A stretch of DNA of 64,000 nucleotides, taken from Lachnospiraceae bacterium. Its GTDB lineage: Bacteria; Bacillota; Clostridia; Lachnospirales; Lachnospiraceae. Numbering within the stretch: the first letter of the stretch is position 1; each line of letters begins with the position of its first letter. The notes under the pieces are model-generated. The model was not told the DNA's origin. It searched no databases and saw nothing but the letters and a program-made list of their open reading frames with translations. The stretch lies in the NCBI GenBank assembly GCA_017468395.1, contig JAFUIR010000016.1, positions 62,001 to 126,000 of the forward strand. Reading direction: 5' to 3'. Both the position numbers and the translations under genes were made by a program. Shown in pieces: positions 44,015-52,757 of this stretch.

Positions 44015-44797
44015 ATGCATATAAGTGAAATTATTGATTTACAACTGTTGGAGCAGATTATGAGAGATTGGTCTAATGCAACAGGTATGGCAACTATTGC
44101 AGTTGACCATGAGGGAAATTATTGTTCCGGTGAAATCGGATTTACCGATTTTTGTATTAAGTATACCCGTGGTTCTGCAGAAGGTATGAGACGCTGTGTG
44201 AAATGTGATAATGAATGTAAAGGTACATATTTTTGTCACGCAGGACTTATGGATTTCAGTACTGACATTGTGGTAGACGGACATTATCTCGGAAAGATTA
44301 TTGGTGGACAGATTTTGCCCAAAGAACCCGATGAAGAGAAATTCCGTCAATTGGCAGTAACTTTTGGAATTGATCCGGATGTGTATATTGCGGCACTGCG
44401 CAAAATTCCGGTCCGTTCCGAATCGGCAATCCGTTCTTCTGCAAAATTGCTTGGAGATGTAGTAAATATGCTTGTGGAATTTGAGTATAACAAATTGAAA
44501 GAATCCGAAAAGCAAAGCGGTTTGAAAGATAGTGTTGTACGTGCCCACTCCCTGATTCAGGAGATGAACGAGATGTCTCTTTCATTAAATAAAATTGAAA
44601 GTAAACAAAACATTTTATCATTGAATGCAAGTATTGAAGCGGCAAGAGCAGGAGAAGCAGGAAGAGGCTTTGCGGTAGTTGCCCAAGAAGTTGGTAAATT
44701 GGCCTCTAGTTCTGCAGAGATTAATGGAAATATTAAGTCTGTTTTGAATAAGTTAAATCGTGAAGTTGCGAATATGGTAGAATTTGAAGAAAATTAA
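44015..44797 (+). CDS. Soluble PocR-domain protein with minimal chemoreceptor signalling tip
   Basis: A 260-residue cytosolic protein starting [20 protein letters not shown]. Residues ~8-160 form a PocR-type ligand domain with the Cys-rich pattern [20 protein letters not shown] and [18 protein letters not shown] short helix (~165-195) leads to a C-terminal chemoreceptor hairpin tip, [20 protein letters not shown] then [20 protein letters not shown], which contacts CheA and CheW. There are no TM helices, no HAMP, and no room for full methylation helices. It is monocistronic with its own promoter and terminator. Sensing of a small metabolite is inferred from the PocR family. Confidence 0.85.
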   Translation: MHISEIIDLQLLEQIMRDWSNATGMATIAVDHEGNYCSGEIGFTDFCIKYTRGSAEGMRRCVKCDNECKGTYFCHAGLMDFSTDIVVDGHYLGKIIGGQILPKEPDEEKFRQLAVTFGIDPDVYIAALRKIPVRSESAIRSSAKLLGDVVNMLVEFEYNKLKESEKQSGLKDSVVRAHSLIQEMNEMSLSLNKIESKQNILSLNASIEAARAGEAGRGFAVVAQEVGKLASSSAEINGNIKSVLNKLNREVANMVEFEEN

Positions 44798-44819
44798 GAA
44801 TAACCATTGGTAGAGTATG

Positions 44820-44855
44820 TCCCGGGTAAGAAGCACTTGCCCGGGATATTTTTTT
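44820..44855 (+). terminator. Intrinsic terminator after the PocR receptor gene
   Basis: TCCCGGGTAA and TTGCCCGGGA form a 10-bp stem (one wobble), followed by TATTTTTTT. Confidence 0.92.
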
Positions 44856-44935
44856 GCAGTAATTAAATATCGCTTTTTGTGTGGGTTTGTGATAATATAA
44901 CAGATAGAAATCGGAACATTACAAAGAGGATTGTT

Positions 44936-45565
44936 ATGCGCTTATATTTAATCCGGCACGGAGAAACTGACTTAAATAAACAGAAGATTTTGCAAGGGCA
45001 AAGTGATTTTGAACTGAATGATTACGGCAGGGAACTTGCCGTGCTTACGGGAAAGGGACTTGGCAAAGTTTCTTTTGATTTGGTGTTTACCTCTCCCTTA
45101 AAGCGGGCAAAAGAGACAGCGGTGCTGGTTATCCGGGAGCAGCAGGAAAAAGCAATAGACATTCTGGAGGATTTAAGGATTCAGGAAATCAGTTTTGGCG
45201 CATATGAAGGCATGTGTTATGGGAAGGATAATTTTAATATTCCTGACAAGACCTTTTTAAACTTCTTTGAGGCACCGGAAAAGTATAATACTCCGCCTCA
45301 GGGAGAAAGTTTTGAGGAAGTGATAGGGCGGACTGGAGATTTTTTGCGGGAACTGGCAGATAACAGTGAATATGCGGATAAAACTATCTTAATATCCACC
45401 CATGGCTGTGCGTTAAAGGCAATGTTGGCCAATATACGCAAAACACCCCTAGAGCAGTTTTGGGGAGATGGTGTACATAAGAACTGTGCGGTAACTATTG
45501 TGGATGTCGATACTACATCCGGCGGTAAGATGACGGTGGTAGAAGAAGGAAAATTATATTATTAA
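44936..45565 (+). CDS. Histidine phosphatase family protein (phosphoglycerate-mutase-like)
   Basis: A 209-residue cytosolic phosphatase starting MRLYLIRHGETDLNKQKILQ, with the phospho-His in RHGE, FTSPLKRAKETA, the acid EISFGAYEGM and the second His in LISTHGCALKAML. The substrate is unknown; relatives act on sugar or nucleotide phosphates. ATG 44936 is chosen because AGAGGA precedes it. An extended -10 (TGTGATAAT) lies at 44888-44896. A lipoprotein gene follows 40 nt downstream. Confidence 0.88.
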   Translation: MRLYLIRHGETDLNKQKILQGQSDFELNDYGRELAVLTGKGLGKVSFDLVFTSPLKRAKETAVLVIREQQEKAIDILEDLRIQEISFGAYEGMCYGKDNFNIPDKTFLNFFEAPEKYNTPPQGESFEEVIGRTGDFLRELADNSEYADKTILISTHGCALKAMLANIRKTPLEQFWGDGVHKNCAVTIVDVDTTSGGKMTVVEEGKLYY

Positions 45566-45605
45566 GAAATTATAAGAAAAATATATTATTTAGGAGGAAA
45601 TAGTT

Positions 45606-45968
45606 ATGAAAAAGAAAATTGTGGCAATGATGTTGATGGCGGCATTGGCAATTTCGGCAGTAGGCTGCGGCGATATGATTGAGCAGAAAGCCCAGGAGGC
45701 AGCGGATGCTGCAAAGGCAAAAATTGTGGAGATGGTTAAAGAGGAATTAACCAAGCAGGTACAGCAGGCTTTGACAGAAAGCGGAATTGAAGGTGCGGAA
45801 AACTTTAATCTGGATGATATTGAAACAGAAGAATTGGAAGATTTAACAGGTATGGATTTCAGCGTTCTGGATGACCTTGAAAATCTGGATATGGAAGAAT
45901 TGGAGCGGTTACTGGAGGAATTTAAGGTAATGGAATTGCCTGAAATCAGTACGGAAGGTGCGCAGTAA
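45606..45968 (+). CDS. Small predicted lipoprotein, unknown function
   Basis: A 120-residue protein with signal peptide MKKKIVAMMLMAALAISAVG followed by Cys21 (lipobox-like AVGC). The mature part is helical, Ala/Glu/Lys-rich at first, then acidic with Leu/Asp/Glu repeats (DDIETEELEDLTGMDFSVLD). I cannot assign a family. RBS AGGAGG. It sits between the histidine phosphatase and the GH43 gene. Confidence 0.72.
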   Translation: MKKKIVAMMLMAALAISAVGCGDMIEQKAQEAADAAKAKIVEMVKEELTKQVQQALTESGIEGAENFNLDDIETEELEDLTGMDFSVLDDLENLDMEELERLLEEFKVMELPEISTEGAQ

Positions 45969-46010
45969 ATTTATATTTCAAAGTAAAAACGGTTATTATA
46001 GGAGTGCATA

Positions 46011-47567
46011 ATGAAAAAGGAATATGTGAACCCCATTATCAGAGGCTTTTACCCTGACCCCAGTATCTGTTATGCAGAAGGCTATTTTTATATTGTGTGC
46101 AGCAGTTTCCAATTTTTCCCGGGATTGCCTTTGTTCCGCAGCAAAAATATGACGGACTGGGAACCAGCCGGACATTGTATGACCAGGGTAAGCCAACTGG
46201 ACTTAAATGAAATGGGAGCTTCCGGTGGCTTGTTTGCGCCTACTATCCGTTACCACCAAGGAAGATTTTATGTGGTGTGCACCAACGTGGGTGGTTACGG
46301 AAATTTCCTGGTATATACCGATGATATTATGAGCGGTGAGTGGTCAGAACCGGTACTCATTGACAGACCGGGCATTGACCCTTCCCTTCTTTTTGACGGA
46401 GGAAAAGTTTACTTTATCAGCAATGGAGATGATGATGACGGAGTAAACGGTATTTCAGTCTGTGAGATTGATATAGACACCGGAAAGGTGTTGACAAAGA
46501 GTAAGTGTATTTCTAAAGGAACAGGCGGAAGATATTTGGAAGGCCCCCATCTTTACCATATCGGAGAGTATTATTATCTTTTGGTGGCAGAGGGCGGCAC
46601 GGAGTACGGACATATGGAGTGTCTGTTAAGAAGTAAAGATATTTATGGTCCTTATGAAATCTGTCCGGTCAATCCTATTCTCACAAACCGCAATTTGGGC
46701 GGATATTTTATTCAGGGTTCCGGGCATGCTGATATAGTAGAGGATGAAGAGGGACAATGGTGGATGGTTCACTTGGCATTCAGACAACAGGATCAGTGGC
46801 GGCCTTTTCATCAACTGGGTCGAGAGACCTTTTTAGAGCCGGTTTTCTGGGACGAAGACGGATGGTTTCGTGTGGGGACAGATGGTACTTCCAGAGCAGC
46901 CTACAAAGTGGAAGAAGGCAGATGCGAGGCTTGTCATAGCGCAGAATATCCTAAGGAAAGATGGGCACTGGATAAAAGAAGGGCTATTTATGTAAGGCGT
47001 CCGGATTATCAGAATTATCGCTACGGAGAAAAGGGGTGCTTTGCTTTAAAGGGAACCGATGCAAAATTGCAAAGCCTTGGAAATGTTACCTTTTTGGGGA
47101 TGCGCCAGCAGGAGTTTGAGACAGAGTTTGGTATAAAAATCTATGGACAGACCATGCTTGAAGGACAACATGCGGGTATCACTGCCTACATGTCAGAGAG
47201 AGATTTTTTTGCCGTGGATGTTTGCAAACAAAGTGACCGGTATGAAATATGCTGCAAAGCGGTAATTGGCAACATGAACGTACCAATGGAAAGCGTCTCC
47301 ATGGAAAAAGTATCCATGCAAAGTGCAGGAATTGAACAAGAGGAAATTCTTGTTGCTATTGTGACGGGGCATCAAAGTTATGAGGCATATGCGCAGTTTC
47401 CTAATGAAGAAGGAAAAAAACAGTGGCAGAAAATAGGTAAGATGGAGGCCAAATACTTGACCAGTGAAGTGACGGAAGGATTTACCGGCGTAATTTTGGC
47501 GGCCTACTGTGAAGCAGATGAAAAAGGAAACAGTGACTATGTTCATTTTTCTCCCCTAAAAGACTAA
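46011..47567 (+). CDS. GH43-family glycoside hydrolase (beta-xylosidase/arabinofuranosidase type), intracellular
   Basis: A 518-residue enzyme without signal peptide, so it cleaves imported oligosaccharides. The five-bladed propeller starts NPIIRGFYPDPSICYAEGYF (catalytic-base Asp in YPDPS), with SSFQFFPGLPLFRSKNMTDW, the pKa-modulating Asp near RPGIDPSLLFD and the acid Glu in GRYLEGPHLYHIGEYYYLL. The C-terminal ~190 residues form a beta-sandwich of the GH43 C2 type. Exact sugar specificity cannot be read. RBS AGGAGT. Confidence 0.9.
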   Translation: MKKEYVNPIIRGFYPDPSICYAEGYFYIVCSSFQFFPGLPLFRSKNMTDWEPAGHCMTRVSQLDLNEMGASGGLFAPTIRYHQGRFYVVCTNVGGYGNFLVYTDDIMSGEWSEPVLIDRPGIDPSLLFDGGKVYFISNGDDDDGVNGISVCEIDIDTGKVLTKSKCISKGTGGRYLEGPHLYHIGEYYYLLVAEGGTEYGHMECLLRSKDIYGPYEICPVNPILTNRNLGGYFIQGSGHADIVEDEEGQWWMVHLAFRQQDQWRPFHQLGRETFLEPVFWDEDGWFRVGTDGTSRAAYKVEEGRCEACHSAEYPKERWALDKRRAIYVRRPDYQNYRYGEKGCFALKGTDAKLQSLGNVTFLGMRQQEFETEFGIKIYGQTMLEGQHAGITAYMSERDFFAVDVCKQSDRYEICCKAVIGNMNVPMESVSMEKVSMQSAGIEQEEILVAIVTGHQSYEAYAQFPNEEGKKQWQKIGKMEAKYLTSEVTEGFTGVILAAYCEADEKGNSDYVHFSPLKD

Positions 47568-47601
47568 ATATTAATCTTGTAAACCTATATTGAAACAAAT
47601 A

Positions 47602-47644
47602 AAAGCGGAAATTGATATTGAAAATCTTTATCAACTTCCGCTTT
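47602..47644. terminator. Hairpin between GH43 and sufC genes
   Basis: AAAGCGGAA-A-TTGATA pairs with TATCAA-C-TTCCGCTTT (one mismatch). The plus-strand 3' flank is A-rich rather than T-rich, so plus-strand termination may be weak. Confidence 0.55.
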
Positions 47645-47653
47645 AAAAAATAG

Positions 47654-47681
47654 TTGTCATTTTTTGTGGGCATGTTATGAT
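47654..47681 (+). promoter_or_regulatory. Sigma-A promoter of the sufC-sufB pair
   Basis: TTGTCA (47654-47659), 16 bp, TATGAT (47676-47681), 34 nt before sufC. Confidence 0.55.
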
Positions 47682-47714
47682 AGATAGGTATAGTACAAGT
47701 GCAAGGAGACAGAA

Positions 47715-48452
47715 ATGTTAAAGGTAAAGAATTTATCTTTTGATGTCATGGAAGATGGTATCAAGAAAAATATATTGAAAGACGTTAGTTTTGAAGTGAA
47801 AAAGGGCGAAATGCTCATTATCACCGGTCCTAACGGAAGCGGCAAATCAACACTTGCCAAGGTTTTGATGGGGATTGAAAAGGCGGCAGGCGGAAGTGTG
47901 TATTTAGGTGGAGAAGATATTTCGGATTTGGCCATTGACGAAAGGGCAAAAGCAGGTCTTGGCTTTGCGTTCCAGCAGCCACCCAGATTTAAAGGCATGA
48001 CTATTGAGAAATTGCTTTGTCTGGCGGCGGGCAGAAAACTTCCCGAAAAGGAATGCTGCGATTTGCTCAGCGGTGTAGGACTTTGTGCCAGAGAGTATTT
48101 GGGCAGACAGGCGGATGCCACTTTATCCGGCGGCGAGATGAAGCGTATTGAAATTGCCACAGCTTTGGCAAAACCTCATAAAATATGTATTTTTGATGAA
48201 CCGGAAGCAGGAATTGACCTTTGGAGTTTTTCCATGCTTGTGAAAAGATTTGAGGAGATTCACAAAAATAAAGACGAGAGCATTATTATCATTTCCCATC
48301 AGGAGCGCTTAATCCAGATGGCAGACCGCATTATGCTTTTAAAAGACGGTCAGGTGAAAAAAATCGGAACCAGAGATGAGATGCTGACAGAACTTATGGG
48401 TGTGCAGGAAACAAAGGGCTGTCTGGACAAACATCAGATACCGGCGAATTAG
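47715..48452 (+). CDS. sufC: Fe-S assembly ABC ATPase SufC (SmsC-like)
   Basis: A 245-residue soluble ABC ATPase that powers the SufB scaffold. Walker A is ITGPNGSGKSTLAKVLMG, the Q-loop FQQPPRFKG, the signature TLSGGEMKRIEIA, Walker B ICIFDEPEAGIDLWS and the H-loop IIISHQERLIQ. The partner gene starts 11 nt downstream. Only two SUF genes are present, with no sufS, sufU or sufD, resembling the SUF-like minimal systems (SMS) of anaerobes. Confidence 0.93.
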   Translation: MLKVKNLSFDVMEDGIKKNILKDVSFEVKKGEMLIITGPNGSGKSTLAKVLMGIEKAAGGSVYLGGEDISDLAIDERAKAGLGFAFQQPPRFKGMTIEKLLCLAAGRKLPEKECCDLLSGVGLCAREYLGRQADATLSGGEMKRIEIATALAKPHKICIFDEPEAGIDLWSFSMLVKRFEEIHKNKDESIIIISHQERLIQMADRIMLLKDGQVKKIGTRDEMLTELMGVQETKGCLDKHQIPAN

Positions 48453-48463
48453 GAGGATAGGAC

Positions 48464-49387
48464 ATGGCTTTTGATAAGATTACCGAAAAGGTCCTGGGTA
48501 TCATCGACAGTGAAGGGTTCAAGGAAGAAGGAGCCTATAATCTGCGATATAACGGAACTGCCCTTTGCCGTGGGGATTCCGAAAATATTAAAATCAGAAA
48601 AAAAGAAGATAAACAGGGAATAGATGTTTATATCAGTGGAAATACCAAAGGGGAAAAGGTGCATATCCCGGTGGTGGTATCTGCTTCAGGTATGACGGAT
48701 GAAGTATACAATGATTTTTATATTGAATCCGGTGCGGATGTTCATATCATTGCAGGTTGCGGAATCCACAATGCAGGTTGTAACGATACCAGACATGACG
48801 GAATTCATTCTTTTCATGTTTCCCCAGGGGCGAATGTAAAGTATGAAGAGAAGCATTATGGAGAAGGTGAAGGAACCGGTGCCAGAATTTTGAATCCGGT
48901 CACCAAAATTTTCATGGAAGAAAATTCTGTGTTTACTCTGGAAACCACTCAAATTGAAGGCGTGGATTCCACAAAGAGAGAGACCGAGATTTTTATGGGT
49001 GCTGGTTCTAAGTTGTTTGTAACCGAGAAACTAATGACCCATGATAAGCAGACGGCAGTGTCCAATGTGGATGTGATTTTAAACGGAGATGGCAGCAGTG
49101 CCCAGATTATATCCCGTTCTGTGGCAAAAGGAGAATCTGTGCAGACATTTCATCCCAGAGCCATCGGTAATGCGGGCTGTCATGCCCATATTCAGTGTGA
49201 TTCCATTATTATGGAAAATGCCCGTGTGGTTTCCATTCCGGAAATTGATGCAAATCATTTGGATGCAGCTATTATTCATGAGGCGGCTATCGGCAGAATC
49301 AACAATGACCAACTTATGAAATTGCAGACATTGGGACTTACAGAGGAAGAGGCGGAAGGCGTTATTGTAGAGGCTTTTCTGAATTAG
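48464..49387 (+). CDS. Short SufB/SufD-family scaffold protein (SmsB-like)
   Basis: A 307-residue protein of the SufBD beta-helix family, far shorter than classical SufB (~470 residues). The core has IIAGCGIHNAGCNDTRHDGI and HSFHVSPGANVKYEEKHYGE, with Cys and His residues suited to Fe-S or metal ligands, and the C-terminal SIPEIDANHLDAAIIHEAAI plus GLTEEEAEGVIVEAFLN, where SufC docks. Together with SufC it would form a minimal SufB2C2 scaffold. A terminator follows directly. Confidence 0.88.
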   Translation: MAFDKITEKVLGIIDSEGFKEEGAYNLRYNGTALCRGDSENIKIRKKEDKQGIDVYISGNTKGEKVHIPVVVSASGMTDEVYNDFYIESGADVHIIAGCGIHNAGCNDTRHDGIHSFHVSPGANVKYEEKHYGEGEGTGARILNPVTKIFMEENSVFTLETTQIEGVDSTKRETEIFMGAGSKLFVTEKLMTHDKQTAVSNVDVILNGDGSSAQIISRSVAKGESVQTFHPRAIGNAGCHAHIQCDSIIMENARVVSIPEIDANHLDAAIIHEAAIGRINNDQLMKLQTLGLTEEEAEGVIVEAFLN

Positions 49388-49395
49388 CGAAAGAG

Positions 49396-49431
49396 AAAGG
49401 AATGTTGAATAGTTTCAGCATTCCTTTTTTT
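49396..49431 (+). terminator. Intrinsic terminator after the suf pair
   Basis: AAAGGAATGTTGAA and TTCAGCATTCCTTT form a 14-bp stem (one wobble) and run into TTTTTTT. Confidence 0.92.
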
Positions 49432-49446
49432 GTAGAAAAAGCGTCT

Positions 49447-49461
49447 AATATTCAGAAAATC
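49447..49461. promoter_or_regulatory. Candidate CodY box before the transport operon
   Basis: AATATTCAGAAAATC matches AATTTTCWGAAAATT at 13 of 15 positions and ends 5 nt before the -35 box of the operon promoter. Confidence 0.5.
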
Positions 49462-49466
49462 TTAAG

Positions 49467-49494
49467 ATGACAATACAAAGCATAGTAGTATAAT
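49467..49494 (+). promoter_or_regulatory. Sigma-A promoter of the transport operon
   Basis: ATGACA (49467-49472), 16 bp, TATAAT (49489-49494), 39 nt before the first ATG. Confidence 0.65.
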
Positions 49495-49533
49495 GGTAAT
49501 GTGGACACAAAACCATGTATTTCGAGGAGGAGT

Positions 49534-51840
49534 ATGAAAATGAAAAGAAAAGTATGTGCGTGGCTTTTGATGGTAGTGATGATACTATCTATGACAGCTT
49601 GCGGAAAAGGCGAAAGTGAAGGACCGGAGTTTGTTTATGTTCCGGAGTATATTTCTTTGCCGGCTGATGATGACAGTAATGTGAATGTGATGCAGATGAC
49701 AGATAAAAATCTGTATTATTCTGTATATAGTTGGAATGAAGAGACCATGGAAAGCAGTCAGGATTTTTATTCGCTGGATTTGACGGCAGCAGATGCAAAG
49801 CCTGTAAAGATGCAGTTGGATATGGATACCATGGGCGATTATATGCAAATGCAAATCGACAGTCAGGGAAATCTCTACCTGGCAACCCGTTCTTATGAAG
49901 AGATTACCGAGAAAGATGAGAACGGAGAAACTTATACAAGTTATGACTATGAGAATGCGAAAGTGGAAATAGTAAAGTTTGGCGCTGACGGAACGGAAAG
50001 TTATCGCTGTGACATTACCCAGCGCATGAAAGCAGTACAAGAGGATGAATATATCAGTGATTATATCCAGTATATGGTTTTGGATAAGGCAGGTAACGTT
50101 TACGTGACAAACGGCGATACCAACATTTGGGTAATCGGCACAGACGGAAAGTTATTGTGTGAGATAAAGTCTGATAACTGGTTTAACAGTATGGGCGTTT
50201 CCAAAGCAGGAGATGTGTACATTTCTACTTACGGTAACAGCGGTCAGGTACTGAAAAAGATTGACTTGGCAACAAAGGGATTTGGGGAGGAATTGTCAGG
50301 ACTGCCCAATAATTTCTATGGAGCAATTCTTCCGGGTACAGAAAAGGATTTTGTATTGCAGGGAGATTCCGCTTTGTATGAATATGATGCGCAGACACAG
50401 ACTTACGAAGAAATTTTGAAATTTATTGACTGCGACATTAACGGTTCTTATGTGCAGAATGTTGCAGTGACACAGGATGGCAAAATTTTGGTATATTACA
50501 GAGACTGGAATCTGGGAACGCAGGAGGTTGTAAGTTTGGTGAAAAAACCGGCGTCTGAGGTATCCCAGAAACAGATGTTGACTTTGGGCGGATTTTATAT
50601 TAATCAGGATTTACAATCTTCTATCGTAAAATTCAATAAATCTAACGAGGAATATCGTATCACTATCAGAGACTACTCAGAATCCATGGGTGATGACGAG
50701 AATGCCTATGAAGATGCGATTACTCTGATGAATAATGATATTCTGACAGGGAACGCACCAGACATGATTTATTTAGGCAGTGTAAATTTGCAGACAATGG
50801 CAAATAAGGGTGTTATTGAAGATTTGTCTCCCTATTTGGAGAGCAGTGATAAACTGAAAAGGGAAGATATGTTAGAGTCTGTTTTGAAGACATATACCAT
50901 AGGCGATACATTGTGTGCAATTCCCACATCTTTTTACATTAGCACACTGATGTCTGCGTCTTCTATTGTAGGCGATGAAATGGGATGGACCATGGACGAA
51001 ATGCTGGCAGTAGCTAAGTCTATGCCCGAAGATGCGCAGCTCATGCAATATGGCACGAAAGACATGATTTTGCAGTATATGATTATTTTTGGCGCAGATT
51101 CTTATGTGAATTGGGAAACCGGTAAATGTAATTTTGAAAGTGAAGAATTCATAAAATTATTGGAATTTGCAAATACCTTCCCTAAAGAGTATGAATACAG
51201 CGAAGATATGCCTACTATGCCGGAAATGATACAGTCCGGAAAACTTTTGCTTGTGGACCAGTCTATCAGTAGTATGGGTGACTACCAGATTATCGAAACC
51301 ATTTGGGATGAACCTGTTACCTGTATCGGTTTTCCCGGTAATGTAGGAAACGGTGCTATTTTGATGGGACAGGATGCCATTGCCATCAGTTCCAAGTCCA
51401 AGCATAAAGATGTGGCATGGGAGTTTGTGGAAACTTTCATTACAGATGCAAATGCAGAAGAAAATTATATGTGGGGCTTCCCGGTTGTAAAATCCCGACT
51501 GGAGGCTCAGTTTGAAGAAGCCATGAAACCGGAATATGAAATCGACTGGATGACAGGGGAAACATTGCTTGATGAAAACGGCAATCCTGTAGAAAGCAGC
51601 AAAGGTGGCTGGGGCTACGGTGACGGCATTGAGTTTAATATTTATGCGGCCACACAGGAGCAGGTAGATGCGGTAAAAGAATTGATTAACAGCACTACAA
51701 CACTGTACAACGCTGATATGGAGATGTATAATATAATCAGTGAAGAAGCGGCATTTTTCTTTGAAGGACAAAAGAGTGCCCAGGAAGTTGCCAAAACTAT
51801 TCAGGGTCGTATTCAGGTGTATGTAGACGAGATTAGATAA
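49534..51840 (+). CDS. Large solute-binding lipoprotein: propeller-like domain plus type-1 SBP
   Basis: A 768-residue predicted lipoprotein. ATG 49534 follows AGGAGGAG. The signal peptide ends at the lipobox SMTACG. Residues ~30-345 contain repeated beta motifs such as DSQGNLYLATRSY, DKAGNVYVTNGDTNIWVIG and SKAGDVYISTYGNSGQVLKK, resembling a beta-propeller. From ~350 a family-1 extracellular solute-binding domain begins (FYINQDLQSSIVKFNKSNEE) and runs to the end (FFEGQKSAQEVAKTIQGRIQ). Type-1 SBPs usually bind oligosaccharides and are ~420 residues; the added propeller may recognise a polymer or glycan surface. A paralogue closes the same operon. Confidence 0.85.
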   Translation: MKMKRKVCAWLLMVVMILSMTACGKGESEGPEFVYVPEYISLPADDDSNVNVMQMTDKNLYYSVYSWNEETMESSQDFYSLDLTAADAKPVKMQLDMDTMGDYMQMQIDSQGNLYLATRSYEEITEKDENGETYTSYDYENAKVEIVKFGADGTESYRCDITQRMKAVQEDEYISDYIQYMVLDKAGNVYVTNGDTNIWVIGTDGKLLCEIKSDNWFNSMGVSKAGDVYISTYGNSGQVLKKIDLATKGFGEELSGLPNNFYGAILPGTEKDFVLQGDSALYEYDAQTQTYEEILKFIDCDINGSYVQNVAVTQDGKILVYYRDWNLGTQEVVSLVKKPASEVSQKQMLTLGGFYINQDLQSSIVKFNKSNEEYRITIRDYSESMGDDENAYEDAITLMNNDILTGNAPDMIYLGSVNLQTMANKGVIEDLSPYLESSDKLKREDMLESVLKTYTIGDTLCAIPTSFYISTLMSASSIVGDEMGWTMDEMLAVAKSMPEDAQLMQYGTKDMILQYMIIFGADSYVNWETGKCNFESEEFIKLLEFANTFPKEYEYSEDMPTMPEMIQSGKLLLVDQSISSMGDYQIIETIWDEPVTCIGFPGNVGNGAILMGQDAIAISSKSKHKDVAWEFVETFITDANAEENYMWGFPVVKSRLEAQFEEAMKPEYEIDWMTGETLLDENGNPVESSKGGWGYGDGIEFNIYAATQEQVDAVKELINSTTTLYNADMEMYNIISEEAAFFFEGQKSAQEVAKTIQGRIQVYVDEIR

Positions 51841-51863
51841 ATGGACAGTTGAGGAGGGCTTTT

Positions 51864-52757
51864 ATGAAAGCCGGACGGAAGAACAAGTTAAGCAAGCGCA
51901 CAAGAAAGTTAAAAATAAGCTCGGGGCTTTATATAGCCCCCAGCTTTCTTGGCGTTATGCTCTTTTTCATAATTCCTTTTATCGTGGTCATATATTATTC
52001 CATGATTAATAACCCCATCAGCGGGGAATTTGTATTTTTACAAAATTTCCAGATGGTTCTTAAAAACGCAGCTTTTAAAAAGGCCGCTATGAATACCTTG
52101 ACTTTTTCAGCGGTGGCGGTACCCCTTGCGGTAGTGCTTTCTTTAATGCTTGCTATTTTATTGGATAATAAAATTCCCTTTAGAAGTCATTTCAGAACCT
52201 TCTTTTTAAGTCCTATGATGGTGCCGGTGGCATCTATTGTATTGATTTGGCAGGTATTGTTCCATTATAACGGGGCGGTAAATGATGTGCTCGTTGCTTT
52301 GGGAGGCGGCAAAATCGACTGGATGAAGTCGGAATACTCCCAAATTGTAATTGTTATTCTCTTTTTATGGAAAAATCTGGGTTATAATATGATTCTGTTT
52401 ATGGCGGCTCTTTCCAGCATCCCGAAAGATATTTTGGAGGTGGCAAAACTGGAAAGCGCAACCTCTGTGCAGACTTTCTTTTACATAAAATTCAGGTATT
52501 TGTCGTCTACTATTTTGTTTGTAACCATTATGTCACTGATTAACTCTTTTAAAGTATTTAGGGAAGTTTATCTGCTTACCGGTGACAGACCTTATGATAC
52601 GTTATACATGTTGCAGCACTATATGAACAATATGTTCAAGTCTCTGGATTATCAGAAACTGTCGGCTGCGGCGATTTTGATGTCTCTTGTTATGATTGTG
52701 ATTATCGGTATTTTGTTTATTGTGGAAAATCATTTTGGAAAGGACGTGGAAGGATGA
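51864..52757 (+). CDS. Sugar-type ABC permease, MalF-like
   Basis: A 297-residue integral membrane protein with about six TM helices, starting at ATG 51864 after GAGGAGGG. The EAA loop that docks the ATPase reads ALSSIPKDILEVAKLESATS, and the early segment SGLYIAPSFLGVMLFFIIPF is typical of MalF/UgpA permeases. It pairs with the next gene (4-nt overlap). No ABC ATPase gene is in the operon, so a shared MsmK-type ATPase elsewhere is likely. Confidence 0.92.
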   Translation: MKAGRKNKLSKRTRKLKISSGLYIAPSFLGVMLFFIIPFIVVIYYSMINNPISGEFVFLQNFQMVLKNAAFKKAAMNTLTFSAVAVPLAVVLSLMLAILLDNKIPFRSHFRTFFLSPMMVPVASIVLIWQVLFHYNGAVNDVLVALGGGKIDWMKSEYSQIVIVILFLWKNLGYNMILFMAALSSIPKDILEVAKLESATSVQTFFYIKFRYLSSTILFVTIMSLINSFKVFREVYLLTGDRPYDTLYMLQHYMNNMFKSLDYQKLSAAAILMSLVMIVIIGILFIVENHFGKDVEG

